64,000 nucleotides of DNA, from assembly GCA_025094145.1 (NCBI GenBank), contig JALLLS010000057.1, positions 1-64,000 on the forward strand, given 5' to 3'. Origin of the DNA: Spinellus fusiger. Lineage: Eukaryota; Mucoromycota; Mucoromycetes; Mucorales; Phycomycetaceae. The notes beneath the pieces were generated by a model. It did no database searches. It saw nothing but the letters and a program-made list of their open reading frames with translations, and was not told the origin of the DNA. Positions 55,359 through 64,000 of this stretch are shown here, in pieces. The position numbers were made by a program, and so were the translations under genes. Position 1 is the first letter of the stretch. Each line of letters starts with the position of its first letter.

Positions 55359-56762
55359 CTATTTCTTAACAACTTGAACGACATCTTCATCATGCACAGG
55401 ATGGTTAATACCCACACGCTGAGGATTATGCTTTGTAGAAGTGCCCTAGAAGAAGAAGTTATAATGAGCAACCCTCCAAACCTCTCTTTATGAATTCCCT
55501 TACCCATACAAGAGCATATCGGAAGCTCTCTGCCAAACTTCTATGGACAGCATGGCACACATGTTCAATAGTAGCACCTCCTCTGACAATAAGACCATCC
55601 TCAAAATCAGGATAATCTCCTCTCTTCTTTGTATAGACACGCATTAAATTCAACTTTTTCCATATCTGCTCCACTAAATAGTCCATGTTCAAGTCTTGTT
55701 CACAAGAAACAACCACAGTATCAGGCTCATGGGCCAATCGATCCACTTCTTCCATGGTAATTTGATCAATTTTGTTATAGCACTAGAAGAATAAGTCCAG
55801 GATGAACACCAAGACACTTACATAGATACAATTGATGTAGCGTCTGTTTCCCAAGACAACATCCAAGAACTGCTCTACATTGATATCTTCACGAATCACC
55901 ACATCCGCATTAAATATTTCTAATAACAAGGATAAGTCCATGAGAGTGATCCATAGCACTTACTGTAGTCATGGAGAATGTTGTGTACCATCTTCTGATC
56001 AATGTAGTTTAACTTGACTGTAGCATTGAAACTAATGCCTCCTGCCTTTTTAATCTTGAAGGACACATTGGGGAACTTCTGGTTCAGACGAATCCCCACT
56101 GCTTCCAATTCAGCCTCCAACAAAGGTCTAGGGGCATGGGTCGATAAGTCCACTGATCATAAAGAATAAGTCCATCTACCTCTGTTGTGCTGATTTAGTA
56201 GCATCCAGCATCATCAGAACAATATCTGCTGTTCTTGCCACAGCAATGACTTGTTTACCACGACCTTTTCCCTGAGAAGCCCCCTCAATGATACCAGGCA
56301 AATCAAGCAGCTGGATATTTGCTCCGTTGTAGGTAAACTTTCCAGGTACACACGTCAATGTAGTGAACTCATACGCAGCAGCCACCGACTCAGTCGTGGT
56401 GAGCTTGTTCAGCAGGGTGGATTTGCCCACAGAGGGAAATCCAATCATTACCACACGCGCATCTCCCGACTTCATAACATCAAAGCCTTCTCCCTTTTTT
56501 TTTTTGACAAGTTAAATGACTTTGACTCCTGCCACTTGCTTGTTTACCTTTTCTGACTTTGTCTTTGAACCTTCCAATAACTGGACGCGGTACTTTGCTA
56601 GTTTAGCCTTGAGAAGACCGAGATGGTATTCGGTGGCTGTTCATACAACAACACTCAATGACTTGTTTCTTATTATTATTGTGGTATTCTGAGCCTACCC
56701 TTGTTCTTTTGTGTGCGCTTGATTTCATTCTCAATGTCCTGAATCTTCTCCAAGATACCCAT
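55359..56762 (-). CDS. RBG1: RBG1/DRG1, ribosome-binding OBG-family GTPase
   Basis: Seven exons (56762-56699, 56636-56548, 56493-56180, 56127-55964, 55919-55822, 55782-55504 and 55445-55359) give 364 residues, as in DRG1. A helical N-terminus ([17 protein letters not shown]) precedes G1 [10 protein letters not shown]3 DLPGIIEGA with the glycine-rich loop GKGRGKQV, G4 NKID, and a C-terminal TGS domain ([20 protein letters not shown]...[13 protein letters not shown]) ending in [12 protein letters not shown]1 binds translating ribosomes with its partner DFRP1/Tma46 and promotes translation under stress. Splice sites in exons 3-5 were chosen to keep [20 protein letters not shown] in frame; earlier apparent acceptors break it. 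Confidence 0.95.
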
Positions 56763-57381
56763 GGCTGCTGTAGTGTTCTATCTACCTATGACTATTAGCA
56801 CGTGAAGAAGAAACAAGCCAACAGTGCCTTTTTCTTTTTCTTTTTCTTCTTACCCTCGGACAAACGCCAGTGACGAAAAAGGAAACAAGAAAAATAATAG
56901 CGTCTCATCGTTTCTTTTTTTTTTCTCTTCTCATCATCACGTGTATTTAAATATCCGACATTTCTCCTGTGCTTCTTTTGCCCTGATGGATGCGTGTTGG
57001 GGATATTCAAGAGAAAATGAAAATGTAAAAGAGAGTGGAAAGATCATTTTGACGGTTGAATTGAAGCATAGAATCCACCAAAGTGTCTCTTTTCAAACAA
57101 GTCTGTTATGAAGAACAGATAAAAGTCACTCACTCGGACAGGTACATGTGTACGGTGGTGTGCAATGCATACCCAATCATAGCAGCCACAACCCATGGCC
57201 TGTCCATCAACACCATGCTTAATACAAAGTACTCTTTTCTTTATTGATCGAATGGTGGGGGCTACTGTCTACAGTTTATGAATCCATGGTCATAGTAGAG
57301 CACAGTAGTAGGATAAAGAAGATACCGTGGAATGTATAATGTATATTTCAAAAGCACAAGTCACTTTCTACTTTTTGCCTG
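56763..57381. other. Intergenic region upstream of RBG1
   Basis: It contains CTTTTT/TTTTC runs near 56,826-56,850 and 56,912-56,930. Short reading frames here look like chance; no gene is called. Confidence 0.5.
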
Positions 57382-58113
57382 CACATCCAAGGATTGTCTG
57401 ACTTTTAAGCGGTGATATCAAGTTCTTGTTGCGTGGTTTTAAACAGCCACCCTTTATATGACGGTGTTTTAATAATCAAATGGTTTGTGAGTATCCAATT
57501 GATTATTTTCTTCTTTTGTAGAATACCTCACTATCAAATTGTAGTGTCAATAAAATAGAGTAATGAATAGAATAGCTAATATTGTAATACTATAGCTAAT
57601 ACTATAATACTATAGCTACTGCCCAAGTACATTCATTATTGCAATAGAATCTATACCCTAAAAGGCCTTGTGTTTTATCCTTGGGAGATAGAAAACACTA
57701 GAGAATATACCCTAGACACCATTGACAGTATAGAAAGACTACTTGAGACTGACTTGAATTATGACTTGCCTACTAACAATACACTCATTTTATTATGGAT
57801 TTCAACAAGATCAATAATAGTCCTTGGTAGTGTCTACAACTTCTATTGTTTCTCTGTTAATAATAACACCATGTTAAACAATAAATGCAATAGCTGAGTC
57901 GTAATATCAGCCTCATTTCTTCCTTTTATATCCAACTTTATAGCGTCTCATTGCAAAGTCAACCATCATTTCCAGAATAGGCAAATAGAGTCTAAAATGC
58001 CTTATTTAGACGGCGGAATTACACATTTTCAAACACATTAGCCAATCAGAGATATATTATATTTTTATTGTCCGTTTAATTCCTTATATATCCCAATCAT
58101 CTTTAGGTGCGTG
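57382..58113 (+). mobile_element. Non-autonomous TIR element, copy D (732 bp), ending in EBP2
   Basis: The left end CACATCCAAGGATTGTCTGA and right end CATCTTTAGGTGCGTG are diverged versions of the family termini. Internal blocks (TTTTAAGCGGTGATATC, aatacctcactatcaaattg, gacagtatagaaagac, ttcaaacacattagccaatc) are in family order. It is more diverged than copies B, C and E, so probably older. The right terminus overlaps the last codons of EBP2. Confidence 0.75.
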
Positions 58114-59318
58114 CCTTTTGTTTGCTCTTATAAATGGGCTTTCCTTTCATCTTGTTGAATCCGCCCAATGCACCTGAGGATTCTGAAGTGTTTGATTTTG
58201 AGTGTCTCTTTTTGCCTCCCATGCCGTATTTTGTGTCCTATGAAAACAAGTCAGTCAGTCTCTCTCTCCTTTTAAATCTATTCATAAGACGATTTCTTAC
58301 CTTGTGAACTCTCTTGGCTCCCTTTTGAGGTGTCTTTTGAGAGCTCTTCTTGGTTGTGTTGGATGTCTTTGCTTTCTTGGGAGTAGCATTGTCCAATGCA
58401 ATATCAAAGTCATCATCCAATGTAAGATCACCTCCTGCACCGTCTTTACGCTCTAAACAGCAGCCATGCCATTGGATGAGTAAAGATGTTCATGATGCAC
58501 AAGAGAGCCCTTCTCTCACTGCACTCCCACTTACTGCGCTTAAGAAGCTTGATCTTGTCAAGCATGTCCGTCTTTTGCTTCTGTCTCTCCAACTGTTTCT
58601 CCACCTGGACCTTTTTACCGAATTTACGAAGGTTGCGCTGGCGTTTGGCGTCTTCTGATGCCTTGAGACGGGCATTCTCATCCAACAATCGCTGTCGTAC
58701 CTATCCACACCCCCTCATTATCAGTCTTCTTCTGCTCTACCCAGAGAGCCTGCACTCTTTCTCCTATTCATTGACATTACCTTGGCCATGTGTTCTTCAC
58801 TCTTCAACATCTCTGCAAAGTAATCCTCGGGTCGTGAAAAAGCATCTCCCGACTCATTTACGAGGTCTCTAGCAATATACACTGCTTCCAGAGCTTGTTG
58901 GTAAAAAGCAAGTTCCCGTGACATTTCATCCTCTACATCAGCTACTTCCAATGGGTTTTTAGAAGTGACAGTCATGGTCTCAATCCATGGCAGGTCCTTT
59001 AAGCGGATGGCTTCTGTAAGGCGAGTCAAGGCCGCCTTCACAAGAGAACAAAGGGTGAGAGGTCTATGGAGCATAGAGGAGTAGGGTTCTATTTACCTCA
59101 TTATTGATCAAAGGCTGCTGTGCCTTGAGTTGTGCCTTTGTGAGTCTTGGTGCTTCTTCGTCGTCCTCTTCGTCTATTTCTTCTTCGTCGTCTATTTCTT
59201 CTTCGTCGTCTTCTTCTGATAAATCCTCAATCACTGGCTCCTCAATCACTGTCTCTTTTTTGATAAGGGCAGCCTTTTTATTCTTTCTCAATGTCTTTCT
59301 TGATGCTACAGATAACAT
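58103..59318 (-). CDS. EBP2: EBP2, rRNA-processing and 60S assembly factor
   Basis: Five exons (59318-59097, 59035-58781, 58700-58535, 58452-58301 and 58237-58103) give 309 residues. An acidic stretch in exon 1 (Glu/Asp runs) is followed by the conserved Ebp2 core: RLKDLPWIETMTVTSKNPLE, DEMSRELAFYQQALEAVYIA, RPEDYFAEMLKSEEHM, then a long basic coiled coil (RNLRKFGKKVQVEKQLERQK, KTDMLDKIKLLKR) and KYGMGGKKRHSKSNTSESSG. Ebp2 is a nucleolar protein of the Brx1-Ebp2 module in early pre-60S particles. The final residues and the TAA lie inside the terminal repeat of transposon copy D, so the native C-terminus appears replaced or trimmed by the insertion. Confidence 0.93.
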
Positions 59319-59575
59319 GATGGTGTGTAGGAAGACCGAGGAGTTGTGAAAGGAGCTTTTTTTGGAGAGATAAAAGGAAATGCAGTCACATATTTGCCAC
59401 AATACCAGAAGCAGTCCCAGGAAAAGAGTAGTATAGGTCTACAAAACTCCCTTTGCTTCTTTTACTGCTTGTTCTATGGGCTCATGGCACACACACCTTT
59501 TCTCTCTTTGTAGTGGGGGACAAAAGTGTCTTTTTTCTTTCTATTTCACTCTCTATAATAAATTAAGATACATGG
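59319..59575. promoter_or_regulatory. Upstream region of EBP2
   Basis: It separates EBP2 from the possible small membrane protein. T-rich tracts and AATAAATTAAGATAC near 59,557-59,572 are the only features. Confidence 0.4.
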
Positions 59576-59842
59576 ATGACTACAAGAAACACAAAGTACA
59601 CTCTTTATGGTTTTTATTTTATCTTATTTCTACTGGTATTGGTATGGGGACTGGCATTGTTATGGTTCGAAGGAAGGAAGGAATGGCTTGTCGATAGGCT
59701 ATTCTCTTTGTACGCCTCATTGCCAAGCCATTCTATAGGCATGCCACTCTACACTAGACACTGTTCTTTCTCTTTCTTTCTTTCTTGTGTGTTGTGTGTT
59801 GTGTGTTGTGTGTGTATGAAGAGATGTTATTATTATCAATAG
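59576..59842 (+). CDS. Possible small single-pass membrane protein
   Basis: An 88-codon single-exon frame starts MTTRNTKYTLYGFYFILFLL, a basic N-terminus followed by one hydrophobic helix (about residues 9-30), then a mixed segment and a Cys-rich end (CVLCVVCCVC) that arises from a TGTG-rich repeat. The first 60 residues look like coding sequence; the tail may be untranslated or spliced out. No family recognised. Confidence 0.3.
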   Translation: MTTRNTKYTLYGFYFILFLLVLVWGLALLWFEGRKEWLVDRLFSLYASLPSHSIGMPLYTRHCSFSFFLSCVLCVVCCVCMKRCYYYQ

Positions 59843-60273
59843 AACTGTCTTTTTCTTCTTCTCAATTGATATGTGAATGCATACATACACGAATATAGAC
59901 AGTAGTCAATGCACCTGTCGTTACACATTCTTGGCGGTGTAGACAAGCCCTCTTTTTCTCTTCTCCAAAAAAAGAAAGGGGGACACTACAGACCTTTTCT
60001 TGCCTTTATGTCCATAGAGCAGACAGCAGACAGACTGGAGTGATGGATGATGACTGATGACGACTGCTAAGGATTGCTTATGATGTCATCCCACACCCTT
60101 TTACCGTGGGAGACACTGACAAGAGCTATTTTGGTAGGAACACGACAAGCCCATCCACAGAGCCAAAAGAAATTAAGGAAAGGCAAGAGAATGCTGAAAT
60201 TGAATCGCCGACTTCTCTCTCCCCTAAAGCCTTCTTTCTCGGGAGAAGGCTTTTCCTTTTTCTCTTTCATACT
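59843..60273. other. Intergenic / leader of the PPxY membrane protein gene
   Basis: The reading frame of the next gene stays open upstream of 60,274 to about 60,106 but has no ATG. An additional upstream exon is possible but not supported by a clear start. Confidence 0.4.
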
Positions 60274-60694
60274 ATGTATTACTACAACGTACTGTGGGTT
60301 CTATGCCTTCTTTGCTTTGTATTGATTGTCATTTACATTGTAAAAAAGCGAAGATTAGCAGCACAAAGACTAGCAGGTGAGTTGGTGACTGGCTGGACTG
60401 GCTGGACTGGACTGAACTGACTGAACTGGACCTCATGGTGTAGGCACTCACCACCCACCTGTTGGTATTTATACGTACAACCCAACAGGACAAGAGCCCT
60501 ACCACACCAATGTTGCCATGGACCACCAACACCACCACCAGGGAAATCCTTACTATGGACAGCCCTACCCTGACACCAATGCCTATCCACCCCACCCACA
60601 AGGTGCTTCTACAGCAGTCACACCACCCCCTCCCTCTTATCAGGACTACAGCAAAGACACAAGGCTACAGCAAGGACCCCATTCTTCTTCCTAG
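60274..60694 (+). CDS. Small membrane protein with cytosolic PPxY motif
   Basis: Two exons (60274-60376 and 60444-60694) give 117 residues. A hydrophobic helix (about residues 6-26) directly after MYYYNVLWVLC is followed by a basic stop-transfer (KKRRLAAQR) and a Tyr/His/Pro/Gln-rich tail ending with PPPPSYQDY. The PPSY element fits the PPxY motif bound by WW domains of Rsp5/NEDD4 ubiquitin ligases. A single-pass protein with a PY tail is the layout of Rsp5 adaptors such as yeast Rcr1/Rcr2, though sequence similarity to them is not evident. The gene is small and would be missed by length filters. Confidence 0.65.
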
Positions 60695-61512
60695 TCTTCT
60701 TCCTAGTCTTCTTCCCTCTCTCTTTTATTCTCTATGGATAGAGTCCTTGTAAATTATAGCCACTATAGGTTGATCAATATTATATTATGTTTCGCCCAAT
60801 CCCACTCTTTTTTATCTTCTTGAACCGTAGCTGTAGGTGCCTGTTCCAAGCAGGAACCAAGCAGGAAGGCTGCTTAGTAAGCGACAATGATAGCCAATGT
60901 TAGGTGGTGTGATCTGCCTACCCCCCCTCCCATCTCATCCATCACTATAAGAGGGAATATGAAAGGGGAATCCTTTTCTGTTCACATCAATGCATACGTC
61001 ATTGAATCAGCAGTAACAGCATAGAGACACCAGCAAAAGAAAAAGAAAAAGAGAAGAGAAGAAAAGCAAGTCACTTACCCAACAACGTCCTTCTTCTAAT
61101 GGACATGTCATTCTCCATTGACTTTTTGCCATTCAGCGTCATGATGTGTCCATCTCCCCAGTCCCTTCTTATTTCCTTTTATGGAAGTAGCAGTGTATTA
61201 TGCCATCAGATCCTTGCACCACACATTGCAACACACCTCGTCCCCCACCCCCCCTTTCTGATGTGAGGAATTCATTCAATGAGAAGCAGCCCATGGGACA
61301 CACTCTCTTTCTCTTCTTTTCATTTGGTCCATGCTCAGGGCACCTCACTCCAAAGCAAAAAGAAAGAAGAGAGGGTGGGGGTGTGTTTTTTTTTTTTTTG
61401 AAAGATATGACGTACAAGAACCCTATCGAGTGTGACGCAACACACAAGGACTTGTTTCTGTCCGCTTGGGATTTCTCTCTTTTTCTTTTTAAAGAATACA
61501 AAGAAAAAGAAA

Positions 61513-61543
<31 letters not shown>

Positions 61544-61608
61544 GCAGTCCTTTCTCTTTCTCTCTTTTACCCCACCCCACCCCACCCCTAACAACAGAAC
61601 AAGTGACG
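60695..61608. other. Intergenic region with (AAAAAG)n microsatellite
   Basis: No gene is called. A 6-bp AAAAAG-type array at about 61,500-61,545 and CCCCA repeats at 61,570-61,588 sit just upstream of the BolA gene and create long spurious frames on both strands. Confidence 0.6.
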
Positions 61609-62050
61609 ATGGCCCACTCTGGAGTGACTGCGGATTCACTAAAGACAGCTATTCTTGAACGACTCCAAGCTGACCATGTTGTAAGACACCCTCCCTCTCC
61701 CTTCCAGTCTATGGGTTTCATACTGACGCCTCACTGACCTTATTCCATCTTGATAGGAGATTAAAGACCTCTCAGCTGGGTGTGGACAGATGTATGAGGT
61801 TGTCATTGTCTCTTCATTGTTCAAAGGCACTCGACTGCTGGCAAGACATAAGCTAGTGAATGAGAAACTCAAGGATGAAATTAGCAGGGTGCACGCCTTT
61901 TCTCAGGTACATTAGTCTATGGGGGCTATGGGGGCTATGGGGTCTATGGGGCTGTAAAGCTGACAGGTTGCATGGGATTAGAAATCATATACGCCTGAAG
62001 AATGGTTGAAGAAACAGCAGCAGGAGACAAAGGAAGGTGCCACTGCCTAA
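61609..62050 (+). CDS. BolA2/Fra2-like protein
   Basis: Three exons (61609-61680, 61757-61906 and 61982-62050) give 96 residues. The BolA fold is recognised from [60 protein letters not shown] and [12 protein letters not shown]. The Cys in AGCGQ and the His in RVHAFS are the [2Fe-2S] ligands contributed in BolA2-monothiol glutaredoxin complexes. In yeast the equivalent Fra2 works with Grx3/4 in cytosolic iron sensing. The C-terminal extension is short and no mitochondrial presequence is present, so the cytosolic/nuclear BolA2 type fits best. Intron 2 contains a GGGGGCTAT tandem repeat. Confidence 0.92.
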
Positions 62051-62215
62051 TACACTGGGCTATAGAAGCAACATCACCGTCCCATGTTCTTTCTTATAGA
62101 GTATAAAATAGATCTATTCCTCTTTTCTACTAGTACCTTTATAAAAGGGCTAGTGGCAAAGGGTCTCTCTCTATTATTATTATTATTTCATTAGTGGTCT
62201 GCTAGTGGTCTGCTT

Positions 62216-63096
62216 CACACCCAAAGATTTTTCTGGCCTTTAAGCGGTGATACCTCCTTCCTTTTAAGTCTAAAATGTTCTTGCTTTTTATGTATCTGTG
62301 TTTTAAAATCAAAAGGTTTGCGTATCCAAATTACTATTTCCTTTTGTGGATACCTCACTATCAAATTGTATTATCAATAGAATATATTGCTTATGAATAA
62401 TATTGTTTATTGTAATAGTATAGCTAATACTATAGTATGACTATAGTCACTGCCCAAGTATATTACCCTCATAGCAATAGAATCCACACCCTAACATTAT
62501 AATGATTTATTCTTGGGAGATAGATAACTATGCTCAGGAGTATACCCTAGAGACCCTAGACAGTATAGAAGACCACCTAGGACTGACTTGAAAGGAGTCT
62601 TTACTTGCCTAATAATAATACAGTGAGTATCTTGTGGAATACAATGAGATCAGGCCCAGATGATGACACTACTTACCTTTTTATCACTAGAATAGTCTTT
62701 GGTGGTATCTACAACTATCTATACTGTTAAGGCATACACTATAGCCTCTACTCATAAAATTCACAAATCAAACAATTCACACTCTATTTGCCTTGGACCT
62801 AAAAGACAGAATTAGAAAGAATACTGTGGGCTTAAGGATAACGCATTATGTCAAGAGAAGAATATCAGTGACTGAGCTGTAGTATTGGGGTGATTCTTGT
62901 TTATTTCTTGTCTTTACAGCCAATTCTATACTTTCTAATTGCAAAGTCAATCGTCACTGCTAAAAACAGGCAATCAGAGTCTGAAACTGTCCATTTAGAC
63001 AGCGAAAAGGCCTTTTTAAACACATTAGCCAATCATAAAAATATTGCAATTGTAGTTTGACTATTTCCTTTTATATCCTAAAGATCTCCTGGTGTG
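62216..63096 (+). mobile_element. Non-autonomous TIR element, copy E (881 bp)
   Basis: It starts CACACCCAAAGATTTTTCTGG-like and ends with CTAAAGATCTCCTGGTGTG, a diverged inverted end that resembles the outer end of copy A. The interior is close to copies B and C, including the gacagtatagaagaccacct block and the ccttggacctaaaagacaga block. It fills the space between BolA (166 bp downstream of its stop) and the F-box gene (125 bp upstream of its start). Confidence 0.8.
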
Positions 63097-63220
63097 TACA
63101 TACACTCCATTCTCCCGTCCCTGCCATTACATCATTTCTATTCTGCTACTGCCACACACATATTTTCTCTCTCTTCTCTCTTCACTGTTCTCTTCACCAA
63201 GACCTGTTTTATCTCTTACA

Positions 63221-63958
63221 ATGCAGTTTGAGTCTCTACCACCAGAAATCATTGCACATGTCCTACACTATCTCCCTATCAAAGACATTGTGCTGATAGA
63301 ACAGGTCTGCAAACAGCTCCAATCCCTTTCTCTGTGGGAGATTGGGAGACGTATCCAGTGCTATGATGCCTCAATGGAGCATTGGATGGAGCATTGGAAC
63401 GTACTGGTAAGTAAAGTAGGTGTATAAGCAGGTGTATAAGCAGGTGTGTAAGCAGGTGGGAGTTCTTTACAGAGAATAGAAATTGACATGGACGCATCTG
63501 AGCTATAGGTTCATTCTGGACAGACAAAGGCCATTCCTACACACTTTGATCCAAAGTCAAAGCAAGTCTATTACTCCATTCCTATGGATCCTATTGAAAT
63601 CAACACAATGTTCGACCATAAACGCCTTATCCACTGTTCTGTCTTCAACAACAACAACGAACCGTCTTCCTCCACACCACCCCCACCCTCACCCACTCAG
63701 GATGGATTCACATTGACAGTAGAACAAGGCATGGTAGAAGGGAAAACAGTAGAGGTGGAGGCAAGGGGAGAGGTGTGTGAGGTCCATGCCGCCCTTACTC
63801 GGCTGCCTACGCTATCCCACTCTGCTCTGATGGGAGATCCAAAGGCACTACTACTGCGAGGGCAGCCTCCTTTGATTCCCTTGGCACCTTCTCCTTATAC
63901 TTATAAAGTAAAAGTCACCGAGATGCGTCTGCCACTCTCCCATGTCTCTGTCCATTAA
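63221..63958 (+). CDS. F-box protein
   Basis: Two exons (63221-63406 and 63509-63958) give 211 residues. The N-terminal F-box reads FESLPPEIIAHVLHYLPIKD and continues IVLIEQVCKQLQSL, matching the LPxEIxxxIxxxL...D...VCKxW pattern that binds Skp1 in SCF ubiquitin ligases. The rest (about residues 63-211) has a Pro/Asn-rich loop and no recognised substrate-binding repeat. A nearer acceptor (before 63,471) would add RIEIDMDASEL and then a stop, so the acceptor at 63,508 is used. Intron 1 contains a GTATAAGCAG tandem repeat. Transposon copy E lies immediately upstream. Confidence 0.8.
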
Positions 63959-64000
63959 GCCACACTGTCTGCCTCTCCACGCCACCCACTAGAACAAAGA

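Noticed and set aside
56824..57111. 95-codon frame upstream of RBG1
   Set aside because: Starts in a pyrimidine microsatellite, no recognisable motif, lies in the probable promoter of RBG1.
61169..61737. Long overlapping reading frames on both strands around 61.2-61.7 kb
   Set aside because: They are produced by the AAAAAG and CCCCA microsatellites and low-complexity sequence before BolA; no conserved motif and no consistent start.

Overview
The window looks like a nuclear contig of an early-diverging filamentous fungus, most likely Mucoromycota of the Mucorales type. Genes are compact and split by short GT..AG introns, mostly about 45-70 nt. Intergenic DNA is AT-rich, and the mobile DNA (Tc1/mariner, Helitron, LINE-like and TnpB/Fanzor-like relics) is of kinds common in that phylum. 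The lineage call rests on gene style and protein families; no rDNA or other diagnostic marker is present.

Two kinds of territory alternate. Repeat-rich AT islands lie at about 1.2-9.5 kb, 11.9-14.1 kb, 28.9-35.6 kb and 37.4-43.1 kb. They hold decayed transposons: a TnpB/Fanzor-like relic whose zinc ribbon and RuvC-III motif are still readable; Tc1/mariner relics, including two near-identical ~1.08-kb copies with the same disabling lesions; a broken Helitron PIF1 helicase; LINE-like fragments; and five copies of a non-autonomous terminal-inverted-repeat element. Only a nine-exon cytochrome P450 (9.8-11.8 kb) and a POT-family peptide transporter (35.7-37.4 kb) sit intact in or beside these islands.

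Gene-dense islands cover 14.1-28.8 kb and 43.1-64 kb. The first holds PAM17 (mitochondrial import motor), a 1307-residue ankyrin/coiled-coil protein, a small coiled-coil protein, the GPI-anchor glycosyltransferase GPI3/PIG-A, a GLUT-type sugar transporter, a protein with a possible CUE-like C-terminus, and the nucleolar GTPase NOG2. The second holds a mitochondrial EF-P, cytosolic tryptophanyl-tRNA synthetase, a CBS/PB1 protein, UTP23, mitochondrial uS9, a low-molecular-weight tyrosine phosphatase, a multi-pass membrane protein, the DRG1/RBG1 GTPase, EBP2, a small PPxY membrane protein, a BolA2-like protein and an F-box protein. Ribosome assembly and translation dominate (NOG2, UTP23, EBP2, RBG1, WRS1, EF-P, uS9m), and several of these pairs are divergent and share short promoters (EF-P/WRS1 121 bp; UTP23/uS9m 318 bp).

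Exon structures were built by hand from reading frame, splice dinucleotides and family conservation. All complete models add up to whole codons, but none has been checked against transcripts. The most notable points are an arginine in place of the usual lysine at the predicted tip of the mitochondrial EF-P; the stop codon of EBP2 lying inside a transposon terminal repeat; and the TnpB/Fanzor-like relic.
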